A stretch of 64,000 nt of DNA from NCBI GenBank assembly GCA_012934845.2, contig WNNJ02000909.1, positions 1-64,000 on the forward strand, given 5' to 3'. The stretch is from Pomphorhynchus laevis (taxonomy: Eukaryota > Acanthocephala > Palaeacanthocephala > Echinorhynchida > Pomphorhynchidae). Within the stretch, counting starts at the first letter, position 1. Each line of letters opens with the position of its first letter. The notes beneath the pieces were generated by a model. The model saw nothing but the letters and a program-made list of their open reading frames with translations, did not search any database and was not told the DNA's origin. A program made the position numbers and the translations under genes. Positions 12,701 to 23,623 of this stretch are shown here, in pieces.

Positions 12701-14824
12701 ACATCGAGAAATTCATTCTTTCACTTAATACTTCGAATTGAGCTATAAAGTTATATAGGGTATACTTTTGTGTATCGCTCAAAACACACAAAGTTTCTTA
12801 ATGTTTGCAAAGCAAATAACTTTATAGTTCAATTTGAAATTATTTATTGTGAGCTGAAAATACACCACTAATTTAAAATTCAAAGAATTTCGCAGGTGAA
12901 CGAAAATAGATTCTTATTCTGCATTCATCTATAGCGTCGAAAGTACAACTTTATACACAAATAAACGAAAATATATTTTTCGATATTTCTCTTGCCTCTG
13001 TTGGAATCGTTAAAAAAGAAAACAATTTCACCACATTTTTATTTTTAATTTCTTTTTATTTCTAACAAAATAAAAAGAAATTAAAAAATTTATTTATCAT
13101 TTCATTGAACACGATCCAAAATCAAAAGTATAAATATTAAGCAATAATAAATAATAAAGATAAATATTGATGAATTATAAATAATTAATAAATCATTTAT
13201 GAAGAATTATTAATATCAAATGAATTATTAAGAAATTAATAAATAATAATTATTTAATACGGTATATCCTTAATCGATACTGAACCATTGAAGATGCGTA
13301 TTAGTTTGTGTGCCAAACCGGCGGTATCAAGAACATTTGGGTCTTGATAGCAATCCTTTTTTCTTTCATGTCAGGAAATTGTTGTAATAAAATTAGATAT
13401 ATACAATTTTTAATAATTATAAATATCTTTAAGAAGCTAAGCAATTTATTAAAAAGCTTCCAGTAAAAATAAAGAAATAAATTTTATATTTCGTCGATCC
13501 TGATCTAATATTAAAAGTTCATGGATAAAATTTATATATTTTTAATATAAATAATATTTATAAATATTTAATTAATTAATGTAATAAATGCTAAGGTACC
13601 TGATGACATGTTCTGGTAAAGTAGAGCTTTCAATTTCTTGGATCGAATTGCAGCTTGTACGGCGTCGACCTTTGCAATTTTATTAAGTGTCCGTTTACGT
13701 CGTTCTTTCTAAAAATTAAAGAAAATATAAATTTATAACTGTAGCAACAACCATGATTCGCTGTTTAATTGCTGGAGATCTGCCATCAAACACAAACACT
13801 GGCAAAATGCCATAATGCAAGAGCTTACAACAAAGCGTGAAAATTGCATGAATATGTGCGTTACGATGTCTTCTCGCCTTGGCAAATTTATGAAGCAACA
13901 AGCTGACATCTACAATTTAAAACGATGAGTTTAAAAGATTTTAAGTTTCTAATCAGTATTTAGTAACAATTAAGATATACTATAATTATTACAAAATTAG
14001 GTTAGGATATATATAATTTATAAAAATTAAATATTATCCTTGAAATGTTTTACCATTTCATTTTGAGTAAAATCGTATTCAAAACAAAATAATTACTTAA
14101 AAATGTAATTATTGAATCATAATAAACTATAACTGTGAGTACATACACTGTGTATTTTAAAGTCATCGCAAATTCTAAATCTACTTGTGTATAAATGCAA
14201 TTTTTGATTGCATTTAGAAAAGTTGCAATATCGAAAAGATGCAACTTTTCGATATAATCGAAAAGTCGCTTTCGATGTGACTAAATGCGATATAATTTGA
14301 AATTAATGTACTTTTGATTATATCGAATAGTCAAATTTAACGGGATAACACATTTATTAGAAGGGAAACATGATATATTTAGCATATTTTTTATCTACCA
14401 TTGCATACCATTCGCATTTTAAAATACGAATGTATTTTAAAACTATTAGATCTGAGTAGTGAAAAACTAAATTTTCGATAAATATCAATATAACGATTAA
14501 AAGATAGTATTTTCTAGAAAATACTATTAAAATAAAATGTTTTAGCTTTTAATGTCGCAAACAGACAAACAGAAATTTGCGATTAATTAAAATACTTTAA
14601 TTTTTTAATACAAACATTTTTTATAATTTGAAAATTACATTTAAAATATCTAATAGAAAATAGAAGAATTTGCAATAAAAATTACAAATTAAACTTCATT
14701 TAAAAAATTACTTTTTATTAAAAAAAGGTTAAATACCTATAGCAAGTCGTTTGCCGGCCAATGTTTTAGGTCTTATAGTAACTGCACAATCTTTTAACAA
14801 TTTCCATAGACCCGGCACACCCAT
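744..14824 (-). CDS. ERCC5: XPG/ERCC5-type structure-specific endonuclease, N-terminal half (10 exons, continues off the left edge)
   Basis: Nucleotide-excision-repair 3' incision nuclease of the FEN1/XPG family. Exons on the minus strand, with phases that join: 14824-14737, 13909-13752, 13708-13600, 11687-11603, 10928-10880, 9166-9104, 9002-8795, 5857-5475, 5422-5308 and 853 to about 765 or 744, giving about 449 codons. Exon 1 reads MGVPGLWKLLKDC and ends in LAID once spliced. Exon 2 has the XPG-N core GILPVFVFDGRSPAIKQ, with the metal-binding Asp of FVFDG. Exon 3 is basic (KERRKR, AAIRSKK). Exons 4-10 form a long acidic spacer (NSNSDEDMFDLDLD, EEDEEDSDE, HDDDDD) with an FIDVP segment like human FIEVQ. 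A spacer of this length separates XPG from FEN1, EXO1 and GEN1. The XPG-I nuclease domain is not seen and should lie to the left. Exon 7 holds an in-frame 42-nt segment (8941-8900) with splice signals. More spacer exons could hide between 13.6 and 11.7 kb. The family assignment is strong; the spacer exon set is inferred from splice phase. Confidence 0.84.
801..1000. repeat. 100-bp perfect tandem duplication over an XPG exon and its splice acceptor
   Basis: Positions 801-900 and 901-1000 are the same 100 bp with one visible mismatch (T at 810, C at 910). Each copy holds the splice acceptor and the first 50 or so bases of XPG exon 10 on the minus strand. Only the copy nearer the left edge continues into the rest of the exon. 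In the other copy the exon reading runs into TAA after SDS, with no GT donor, so it is a decoy exon. Confidence 0.95.
1340..4440 (+). mobile_element. Ty3/gypsy LTR-retrotransposon fossil (gag-pol remnant)
   Basis: Heavily decayed element inside the largest XPG intron, antisense to the gene. Pieces appear in the usual order: a gag-like stretch near 1.35-1.7 kb, a protease-like stretch near 2.25-2.45 kb, reverse transcriptase with a recognisable SVLDIKS motif near 2.73 kb, an RNase-H-like ETDESNFDIGS near 3.16 kb, and integrase from about 3.6 kb including HPTSNGQVQRFNG near 3.98 kb. No LTR pair was found. It is broken many times and looks old. Confidence 0.8.
4441..5300. other. XPG intron with AT palindrome tract
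   Basis: Non-coding stretch between the gypsy fossil and the acidic XPG exon. From about 4870 to 5040 it is nearly pure A/T and strongly self-complementary; for instance, the block around 4955-5017 reads ATATATGAAATATATAT on one side and its complement on the other. A 62-codon minus-strand open frame at 4572-4760 has no recognisable family. Confidence 0.5.
5858..6639. other. XPG intron 7, AT-rich, with a perfect hairpin
   Basis: No coding signal beyond the flanking XPG exon. It includes a perfect 15-bp stem with a 2-nt loop, arms 5916-5930 and 5933-5947 (TTAATTAAAGCCAAT and its complement). Confidence 0.6.
6640..6915. other. GC-richer unidentified fragment abutting the left inverted-repeat arm
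   Basis: A block of roughly 270 bp is clearly richer in G+C than its surroundings and ends where the left arm of the large inverted repeat starts. It looks like a fragment of a mobile or coding sequence, but no frame could be assigned to a family. Confidence 0.4.
6916..9903. repeat. Left arm of a large inverted repeat (2,988 bp), containing XPG exons 6 and 7
   Basis: Base x in this arm pairs with base 25671-x in the right arm at 15768-18755. Both arms measure 2,988 bp. I compared several blocks by eye. The part from about 8.7 to 9.9 kb, which holds the XPG exons, looked identical. The AT-rich part from 6.9 to 8.4 kb shows scattered substitutions and 1-3 nt indels, so overall identity is roughly 98-99%. 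Homology stops after TATTGATAAA at the outer edge and after AAGCAATT at the inner edge. Confidence 0.95.
9904..10879. other. XPG intron 5 (loop side), AT-rich with perfect palindromes
   Basis: Non-coding. Two adjacent perfect hairpins lie here: a 16-bp stem with 1-nt loop at 10088-10103/10105-10120, and a 12-bp stem with 7-nt loop at 10129-10140/10148-10159. A short possible exon near 10590-10560 on the minus strand could not be placed in phase. Confidence 0.6.
11025..11052. repeat. 28-bp perfect palindrome
   Basis: The sequence beginning TAATCAAAATTTAA equals its own reverse complement over 28 bp with no loop. It lies in XPG intron 4. Confidence 0.9.
12179..12300. repeat. 67-bp tandem repeat in XPG intron 3
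   Basis: A unit starting TAGTATGAGTAACATATAC recurs with a 67-bp period from 12181 and 12248. Each unit contains the palindrome ACATATACATTGTATATGT and the sequence TTCCGTTGCCGAT, which recurs inside the unit. The function is unknown. Confidence 0.9.
13254..13355 (-). other. Unassigned 33-codon open segment with splice-like edges
   Basis: On the minus strand, after AAAAAAG, a clean open segment starts DCYQDPNVLDTAG and includes LAHKLIRIFNG before a stop. It lies in XPG intron 3. Its acceptor phase does not match exon 3, and I see no XPG spacer motif. It may be an alternative or lost exon, or chance. Confidence 0.25.
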
Positions 14825-15767
14825 GGAATATAATCTAAAATTTTGACCGCATGTCATTTAATGTAAGGATTTGTCATTTTTTTTTCAAAATAAAAATTGA
14901 CGTGTTTTTAAAAAAGAAAATCTTTATAAATTCATGTAAATATCATAAAAAATTTATTCATCAATTTAATAAATATTTATTTTACTTATTTTCATATTTT
15001 TTAAAATAGAAATTGACAAGGGTTTTTATAAAAGAAGCTCTATATGTTAATGTAAAGGAAAACACATTTGATACTAAATGCGATAAAATTTACCGAAACA
15101 ATATTTAATGCAAATTAAATATTAATACTTTACTATATAAATATTTAATACTTAAAATATACTTATATTTAAAAGAAAGTAAATTAAGCAAATAATATAA
15201 TAAAGCAAATTATATATAATATAATTAAGCAAATTAAATTTGATGCTTCAGCAATTTATTAAAAGACGGAAACTAGCAATGCTTAAATATTGAACTATCA
15301 ATGTTTGGAAGTTACAGCAAAATTTAACGAAACAATACTAAAATTTAAATATTTAATATAACAAAACTAATCTAATAATATTGTCGTATCTTAATTAGTG
15401 CTTGATGACAAAAAAATATGGTCGTATTGTGGTTAGTGCTTGATAATAAAAGGAACACAAATTTATTACGAAATTTATTTAACGAAACCATACTGAACTT
15501 TAAATATTTATACTAAATTATTTATATCTATGTGTAATACTAAATCAACAAAATATTTAAATTATTAGATAAATTATTTAAGTTGCAAATAATGAGTTTG
15601 TGCTTAAATATCATAAACATGTATGCCAGATGTATAAATGTATTATATGCAGATGTATAAATGAGCTTTAAATAATGGTGGTAGAAGATAGCAGCTTGAA
15701 ACAAAACATTATCATTAGAAAAGTACAAATTAATAATTTTTGAATGCGGCTAAAGTTACGGGAAGGT
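14825..15767. promoter_or_regulatory. XPG upstream region (promoter/5' UTR presumed) up to the right arm
   Basis: About 940 bp of A+T-rich sequence between the XPG start codon and the right arm of the inverted repeat. The XPG promoter or first non-coding exon should be here or in the arm itself. No TATA box or initiator can be chosen among so many A/T runs. Confidence 0.35.
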
Positions 15768-18755
15768 AATTGCTTAAAATGTAGGCCATTGATTTCCCAA
15801 AAAAAAGTTACAATTCTTACCAGATTTTATAAATTTCGTGAACATACCTTTTATAATCAATATTAATTTTAAGGCAATCTGAATAAATTATTTTTGTAAG
15901 AATTAGGCAATCTTTAAAAGATTTTATGTAACATGTAATTATAATTATTATAATTATAAAGTTAATTTTACAAAACGTTAAATTCGTTATTTGATTTGTT
16001 ATATTTAATACAGTTTGGTATGAATGTATCCCGTTTACAAATGTATCTTGTAAATTTAAATATATCATCTTAACGATATAAATTAATAACAATTTTAGTT
16101 GAAGTTAATTTCATGTTAATATCTAGATATATACCTTTTTTATCATAAATATTTGTTTTATTATATATAATGTTATCTGGATAAATTATATTTCTAAAAA
16201 TTAGGCTCTTTAAAAATTTAAATGTCTATATATAATTACGACTAATGCATAATATACAGTATGTATTATATATTATGATATTAAATATAATTATGATATT
16301 ATATTTTTTTATTATATTATACTATCTATTTTAATTCTATAATAAATTTGTGAACATTTGTATAATTTTATATATTTTAGTTTATAAAAACTTTAAATTG
16401 TTTTCACAAAATCAATCGTGTTTACAATTTTTATTCATTCAAAGTTGTTTATTGAGCAAAAAAAATTTAACAGTTTTTGTCTCAATACATTTTCATATTA
16501 ATAGCGTGTTGATAATATAATGCTCGATACTCCTAAGCGGTACTTAGCCGCTGATGATTTGCCAAAGGTAATTATATACTGGTGTATAGAAAATATATCC
16601 TCGTTTTGAAATAGGATGGAGGAGATTTCTCTAATTTTCAAATTTCAAGACTTCTTTCTTTCGCAAAGTTGGCAAAAAGCAAAATTAGTGAAGAGCATTG
16701 TTCTAAGACCGTACTAAGTCCTTCGATAGGTAAATTTCTACTAAATAACTGTTTATTTACTTCTGCAACAGATGAAATGAACATCAAGTCGATTCGGCGC
16801 CACGCTTCAAATGAATGTTGTTACAGCGTTTACTACCAACAGCCATTACACAAACGACCATCCGATGAATTACCTGGTGATTAAGATTTTCACTTAAAGC
16901 CTTTGTTATAAACTTAGCGTTTACTGCGAAAGAGATAACCGCCCTTAAATTAGATTGCGGTTATAGTTTTCATAAAAGCAGAGAGTCCGGCATAATTTGT
17001 GTTGTCGTGACGATAGATTAACGTTTTAACTTTTTACGTTTGTACAATTAACAAATAAATCTACTGAATTCAAAGTATGCGATTCTCTCAGCTACGACTT
17101 ACGGATTAACAAATACTAAAATTAAATAAAGTACATTTTTACAAACGAATCAAACAAATCAAAAATCACTTTTCAGAAAGTTGTAAAAAGTTTCTTTTAG
17201 CTTTAAATAAGTTATATTTACAATATAATTTGATAGCAGTTTTATTATAACATTTTAATATTTACTACACTTTACTACTTCATAAAATGTAGTTAACCCC
17301 TAAGAGATATATCTTAAAACATCAGGATCCTATTAGGCATTTCTTATATTTTAATTTGAACAATTAATAGCTGAGCCCTTGACGCCACGTCTTCACTTTT
17401 TTAAAAACTTAAAATTTAAAATACAAATTAAAACTATTTAAAATAAAAATTTCGACTCATTAAAAAATCTTTAAGTGTAATGAATATATAAATCATGAGA
17501 ATAAAAGAAACAAAATCAGATTCACAATTCTTTCTTGATGAATATTAACAAATAGAATGATTGAATTATTTAAAACAACATCAAGCTTAATTTATGAAGT
17601 TTAAACGTATTGCATGTAAATTATATTCTTATCTAAAACAATAAAAGCAATTTATTGATTTTGTTTAAACAAATCAACTATTTTTATTATTATTTGCTTA
17701 ATATAGAATTAAAATCGATTTAAAATAGTATAAGGTTATTATTTAATAGCATAAAAAATCGAACTAAACAATTCGTTTTAAATACTTCAAAATGTATAGC
17801 CTATAATTAACTAACTCGAATGTCTACAGAACTTTTGTAAATGCTATACTACATGTATGCTGACATGAGATAAAACATCCTCCAGCTTATATTTCTATTA
17901 TTTAAAAAGTAACAAAAAGTTAACCTTTTTTTATTCAAATTTATTATTTTGTTTAACCGAAATACGAAGTCACTCCTTTAGTATTCTTAATTTATAGTAG
18001 AATCAATTAAATCAGAAGAATTCAAGAAACTCATTTGTTTAATTATTTACTTTAAAAATTATTTGTTGGATTTCGATAAGCTTTTTTAAAATTTGTATGT
18101 TGAAGAATGCCTAATTTAATTTCAATTGAATTAGAATTGAAATTTATTTCGTTATATCTTAATATATCAAATATTTCGATTTTATTCGTTAGAATTAAAT
18201 TAATTTTATAATTTATAGGTCTTTTAGCGCAAATATCACGTTCTTATATGTTCCGTTTAAAACTTATCTGAAGTAGAACAAAAATGTTAAACTGAACGAA
18301 ATTAAATAATCAATTTTTTTGTTTTCGTTTTCAAGACACCCGTGCATAAATTATATACTTGTCAACAACATTTAAACATTACTTTATTAATAAATAAAGT
18401 AACCTGTTAAAATCAGGTTACCTAAATTACATTATAAACAAAACCCTAAATTCAATAATATTTGTAATATATCAGATTCCGTCGTACACATTTCACTTTT
18501 CTAAATTAACAATCATTTATTTCTCTTTTTGAAGTTTTTTGAAATGTTATTCATATCTCAGCAATATATTACCGATATTTAAAACATTATCTCTTTAGAA
18601 ATACCATTGATGCAAAATAGTTACAGTGGATGTTAATAATAGTAGATTTTCTTAAGAAAATATAGTTGCATGCAGCTAATAACATAAAAGGGTACAAATT
18701 AAAGACTGAAAAAAGAAAATACGATTGAAAAATATCACATCATTCTTTATCAATA
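15768..18755. repeat. Right arm of the large inverted repeat (2,988 bp)
   Basis: Reverse-complement duplicate of 6916-9903 placed upstream of the XPG start codon. The XPG exons make sense only in the left arm, where they join in phase to exons 5 and 8. The right arm is therefore most simply the derived copy, inserted in reverse orientation. No terminal repeats or target-site duplication are evident at its edges. Confidence 0.93.
16505..16884 (+). pseudogene. Inverted duplicate of XPG exons 6 and 7
   Basis: 16505-16567 mirrors XPG exon 6 (VDNIMLDTPKRYLAADDLPK) and 16669-16876 mirrors exon 7 (starting LAKSKISEEHC), each with intact splice sites. The open frame at 16669-16884 has the same protein sequence as its partner at 8787-9002. 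Here the exons face away from XPG on the plus strand with no recognisable partner exons, so they are a gene fragment. Read alone they could encode an 80-90-residue peptide ending LPGD after read-through of the donor, but nothing shows that they do. Confidence 0.8.
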
Positions 18756-19049
18756 TTTTGTTTTCGTATCAAGACACCAACGCACTACTTGTACTATTCA
18801 AGCACAAAAGCTTGATTTTAAAAGAATGAAGCTTGCTTAAAAGCTCCATTTCATTGATTTTCTAATAAAATACACTAATTTTTCACAAATAGAATGCTGA
18901 TTTTTCCACATTTAATGCGAAATCGATAATTTTGTTTATTAATGCAACAATTACAGGCATGCCTAAAGCCATAGAGACATTTAATAATTCCCTCTAAAGC
19001 CTTAACTTACTCGCGAGATGTTAATCATTCAGTTGATATTCCATTTTAG

Positions 19050-22000
19050 TCTGGATAGATTATCCACTCAGTTTGACATTTGTTCAGTGCGTTTAGAATG
19101 TTCTCCTCGAAGTAAGCCAAAATCAATCCCACAACTTTTATTGATTTTTGTTTAAATAGAACTGAACGGCTATCAAATCTCTATACCAATACAGCAACAT
19201 ATTACCGCGAATAAACCAGGATTTCCGGGACCAGTGGGTTCTGTTGGAAAAATTGGACCTAACGGATATGATGGTAAGAAACGAAATTTAATGAGACGAA
19301 ATGTCGGAAAACGATTAGTGAGTTAAGGATGTAATTATTTTAATTACGATTATATCTAATTATTATAATCAATTACAATAATTAATTAATTTAATTATTC
19401 TACGAAGGATTTGAAGTACTTGAATTATAATCGTATTTTTATAATATAATTGCGGTAATCTCAAATATTGCATCTGATAATTAAATTAATTGTAATTCAG
19501 TGCTTTATATTATTCACTCTTTAAAGGTGAATGAGACCTTTATATAAGATATATAAGAAATATAAGATATATATGAGACAAATAACATTGGCTTGTAATG
19601 TTTGTCGCAAAATAAAGCCCCGATTTTATTTACCAAAGATGAAATCTTGCCTGATTAAGTCAACAGTAAAGATGGATCGACTATCAATAGACTTTAAAGG
19701 CCCTTTATCGAGATCTACTAGCGGTTGCTCGTATTTGTTTACCGCAATATACGAGTACATCCATTTTCCATTTGCTTTCGCTGTCCGGTTGCTCGTATTT
19801 GTTTACCGCAATATACGAGTACATCCGTTTTCCGTTTGCTTTTGCTGTCCTCAAACCGTTAAGAAGTGTCTGAAGCGGATATTTTCCTTATGTGAATATC
19901 TTTCTTACATACATTCAGACCAGGTATAGGCTCTTGCTTCACTTGATTTGAAACTGTAGTTTTTAAATTATGGCATTTCATCTAGTTATACCACTTACAT
20001 CATACCCCAAGGTAATGGTTAATGCTAGCAATGAATGAAACGTAATGGTGGACTATACTCCTGGGACTCGATAATACATAGCTAAGCATCGGTAAATGGG
20101 ATGATATACTTCCACAAGCACTGCCTACAATAAAAGGACTACTCTTCACAGGAACTAACTAAATACCTCAAATCAAGTTTTGCATTTTGAGGTTATAACC
20201 AAGTAAAGCATTATCTGACTGGATAATACATTTCAACATAGCTACTACCTTCCAACATTCGATACTACCTCTAAATACAACACTACTAGAATCCTAAACT
20301 AATCGACGTAAATAGGGATTATTCAAAAATTCAAAACGATTCAGGCAGAAAATGAAATTTATTTAATCGACACCTTGCACCATTTGGACACAAATACACA
20401 AAAAACGGTATTCGATAACTAAAGGCGACTAAAATCGATGATGGTAACATTGGCAAAATAATAGAAAGGAAAGAAGATTATGATGTGATTTTGAGCAATA
20501 AAAACGATGATACTTATTCCAGATGAAAGAAAAAATATATAATCAACATGAGCGAACGACGGAAACCGACATTCGCAATACTCCGAATAACTCCCTTGAA
20601 TATGGAACAATATTTACCAATAGTGGATTACGAAGATTAACAAGAGAATGCAAGAGACCATCCCGATATTCATGAGGGGGAACAATGTCATGATCTTTAA
20701 ACTAACATCATTATGGTAACTTTATTTTTATTGTAGATGTGTTGTTTTAGTCTGTTATATTCTATAATCACAAGAACTTTGTAGAACGCTACGTGATAGA
20801 GAGGAACGGATAGAGAAAGACGCATTAGAATATACACAAAAAGAAGTTTAGAGAGATACGAGGAGAAACAGGATACATAAGGAAAATAAAATATAGTTAT
20901 GTTAAAGGCAATGTAGTAGGATGAAGTGGTCAACAATGTTAAACGCAAAATAAAGGTCGAGGGATATTACGCACTGCAATTTCTTATCAATCGTAAGTCA
21001 GAGAAAATTTTGTTGCAGGTCAATTCAATAGAGTGGTGAGATCGAAAAACAGATTGAAATGGAGGATATAATTTTGGTGAAGTGAAATAGATGTTAAGCG
21101 GGTTCAACACTAGACGTATAATAAGTTTAGAGACATCTGGAAGATTAGATATAGGTAAATATGAGAAAGGCAATAAGGATAAAGGGATGGCTTCTTGAGT
21201 AGTGTTCAAACTATGGCCAATTTCCGAGCAGAAGGAAAATAGCCACTACGAATATAAGAGTTGAACATTGAGGTTAGAAAAGTAGCAAGTTGAATAACTA
21301 AGGATTTTACTATAAGTGGGAAGATGAGCAGCAGGAGATGCTTTGCTAGGTAAAATAAATAACATGAGAAACCTCATCGGCAGATCCAGTAAAATAAAAT
21401 AGTTCAGGCAGACGAGATCTAACAAAGAATACGATATAGGAGAAGAATAAATGCCTTAGAAAGTTGAATCGAGCTTTAAGTGAAGATAAACTGAAAATTC
21501 TTGTAGTAGAATGCAACAGATTAGTGTTGAAAGTATTTCATTTAGATTTAAAATCGATGAAAGATAGAAGTCTGTTCTTCCAAAAGAGCAAAGACTTACT
21601 ACGCAAGAAGGAACGGTTATATCTATACCGCTAACATAGATAGAATGCGACAGTTGAAAGTATTTCATTTAGATCATGAAATGGAGGGAAATAGGAGCAC
21701 GTTATTCCAAAAGAGCAAATATTAGAAGAGGAAGAGGAAACGGTGAAATCTACGGAAAGCAAATTAGTTGCTATGAATATTAATGCAGATAGAAGTGGGA
21801 GAACACTTAAGGTAGATTCTACACGAATGACGTATAAGACAATTCGAGCGCATACAGTCAGAGTCAAAACATGGTTTATAGTAATTTGTTCTTTTTAGTT
21901 TGAAAGATTGAAAACTTTATATTCTATTAAATAGAGATAATTAAATCTTAATTGAAAGCAATGCTGATGATTTAGTCTGATTAAATAAACCTATTTATGG

Positions 22001-23281
22001 CATATCATGTCTTAGAATGAATGTAAACAAGTATTCTTATAGATTTATCGTATAGATGTCTTCAGCCCCCTCATTTATATGTAGTATTTAAAAAAGTATT
22101 CTGAAAGACTTATTAATTTTTATATTGTGCAAATATTACGTAAATAAAATTAAAAACATAAGAAATGAAACTACAAGTGTGACTGAAAATTAAGAATCAA
22201 AGAGGTTAGACAGATAGTCCGGACGTTCTAATTGTTTGGATAATAAAAGGCAAGGTTCAGCACAGAAGTAATATTCTTGTAAGTATTTCTGCAACTATTT
22301 GATGTCATCTCCAGGAATATTGTAAGCAGTCAATTGTTAAGTCAGAGAGCTTACATATAGCTAGAATAAAAATAATAATAAAATGATAATTATTTAATAA
22401 TTTAAGGAGAGTGAGACTATTCCGCGTGAATTTCTTGTAAAACATGTAAGCCAGACGCGAAAGAATGACGAATGCCGTTTCGTCATCACATTGACTCATC
22501 AGTGCCAGATCCCTCCCACTACTGGATGCAGAGGAGGACCGGCAGACGGCAATCAATGAATGAATCAATGTGAATATTAATCAACAGTAATTATTATAAA
22601 TTATTTTTTAAGTTTTTCCTATTATTTTACAATTATTTTAAGATTAAGTTTAACAAGCGACTTTAGTCGAGCTTAAATTGTTCTTAATTTAAAAACAAAT
22701 TACATCAGCATATGCCTCTTGTCAGAAAATATTACACCATTAATGTTTTAAGGAATATATTTTAACCTTCAAAATAGGTAATGTTTTAAATAACAGGGAA
22801 AAATTTTTGCAATGGAGTTAAGTCTGCATTTTACGTGTATGATGGAATGATACCGTCGGTAAGGAGCACAAATGAATTGCACCAAATTTATTTTCAAATT
22901 GTAAGTCTCAATTACGGCGCTGACTTTGATAAAAACAGATCTATCTATTCTGCACCCGTTAGCGGTATTTATTCATTCCATGTTTTTCTCAATGGCTTCC
23001 TGAATGCAGTAAGTCAACTATATAACAATTAAAGAATGAGAATTTGTTATTTTCAGTCACAGGTGTTCATTGCCAAAAGAAATAGTACAACGTTGTCCGG
23101 TTGGATAGAAAATACAATAATTACGGGATGGTATGGCTCGTTAAAGATACGACTTGCACGCAAAGATGAAGTAAGAGTTCTAGTAAAATATCGGAATGAT
23201 AGCCAAACATTTAACACGATAATGTTCGGTCCTTTTGCCAGCTTTGGAGGATACTTAATAAACGAGGTGTTCGATACTTGA
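19050..23281 (+). CDS. Secreted collagen-like/C1q-domain protein (last four exons)
   Basis: Exons 19050-19111, 19160-19273, 22797-23008 and 23057-23281 join in consistent phase. The first gives a Cys-containing linker (FDICSVRLECSPR). The second gives six Gly-X-Y triplets (GFPGPVGSVGKIGPNGYDG). The last two give a complete C1q globular domain: SAFYVYDG, then SAPVSGIYSFHVFL, and at the end TIMFGPFASFGGYL followed by a stop. C1q domains assemble as trimers and act in extracellular recognition or matrix. The protein resembles short C1q/TNF-related or cerebellin-like proteins, with a very short collagen stem. The signal-peptide exon was not found upstream; it may lie in or before the right inverted-repeat arm. 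Two introns are 48 nt and one is 3.5 kb, the latter filled by a gypsy fossil, a LINE remnant and a 300-bp repeat. Confidence 0.85.
19531..20690 (+). mobile_element. Ty3/gypsy LTR-retrotransposon fossil (integrase region)
   Basis: Decayed 3' pol remnant in the large C1q intron. It has an integrase zinc-finger-side motif (CNVCRKIKPRF) followed by the core start VKMDRLSIDFKGPL. It contains a local tandem duplication of about 65 bp near 19.72-19.85 kb and runs on into degraded sequence to about 20.69 kb. No LTRs were recognised. It is broken and old. Confidence 0.7.
20700..21870 (-). mobile_element. Decayed CR1-like LINE fragment (reverse transcriptase)
   Basis: Minus-strand remnant related to LINE families A and B in the right half of the window. 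It shows the RT block LYPPFQSVFRSHHSIEL (compare LFPPFQAAFRSNHSTEI in family A) near 21.05 kb, then a CFSSYLSKLLFVY stretch matching WFSSYLSNRTFRVY. It is 5'- and 3'-truncated with many stops and frameshifts, so it is clearly older than the copies at 39-61 kb. Confidence 0.75.
21882..22183. repeat. 300-bp direct repeat, left copy
   Basis: Begins TAATTTGTTCTTTTTAG and ends CTACAAGTGTGAC. It recurs at 23624-23924 in the same orientation with few differences. It lies in the intron just upstream of the C1q-domain exons. Confidence 0.92.
22184..22796. other. C1q intron remainder
   Basis: Non-coding stretch between the 300-bp repeat and the C1q-domain exon. It ends in a good acceptor (AAATAACAG). 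A minus-strand open frame at 22305-22568 shows no recognisable family. Confidence 0.5.
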
Positions 23282-23352
23282 ATTTCAAATGTGAAAATAC
23301 ATTCAACAGTTTTGTGAAAGAGCGATTACTTATAATGATTTTAGAAAAAGTT

Positions 23353-23358
23353 AATAAA
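23353..23358 (+). terminator. Probable polyadenylation signal of the C1q gene
   Basis: AATAAA about 72 nt after the stop codon, in a T-rich context. Confidence 0.45.
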
Positions 23359-23623
23359 GATATTTTTATTTGTTTTGAATTAAATTTTTATTTTTTACAG
23401 ACAATGTTTTTAGTATTTAAATGTAGTTAGATAAATTGTTATACGAAAATTTTAGCTTTTACTAAATAGCACAGAATCAACAGTATTTTTAATTCAGTGA
23501 AATATTAGTAAAGACTTCTGTATATTTTTGTTTTATATTTTTATTATCTCAGCAATATTTGAGTTTGGTAATCAGTTTAAGAATCATAAAAATTCTTATT
23601 AAAGAAATATTTAATAAGAGCGA

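Noticed and set aside
13716-13901. Reading exon 2 of XPG through to VVATVINLYFL as a complete small protein.
   Set aside because: A donor after ATG at 13752 and an acceptor at 13709 give a 43-nt intron and restore the XPG basic segment KERRKR.
16505-16884. A free-standing two-exon gene of about 87 codons (starting MLDTPKRYL).
   Set aside because: The same exons in the left arm join in phase to XPG exons 5 and 8, so this is a duplicated gene fragment and not an independent gene.
6916-18755. The large inverted repeat as terminal repeats of a DNA transposon or Polinton-like element.
   Set aside because: The loop holds host XPG exons, no transposase, polymerase or capsid gene is seen, and no target-site duplication flanks the arms.
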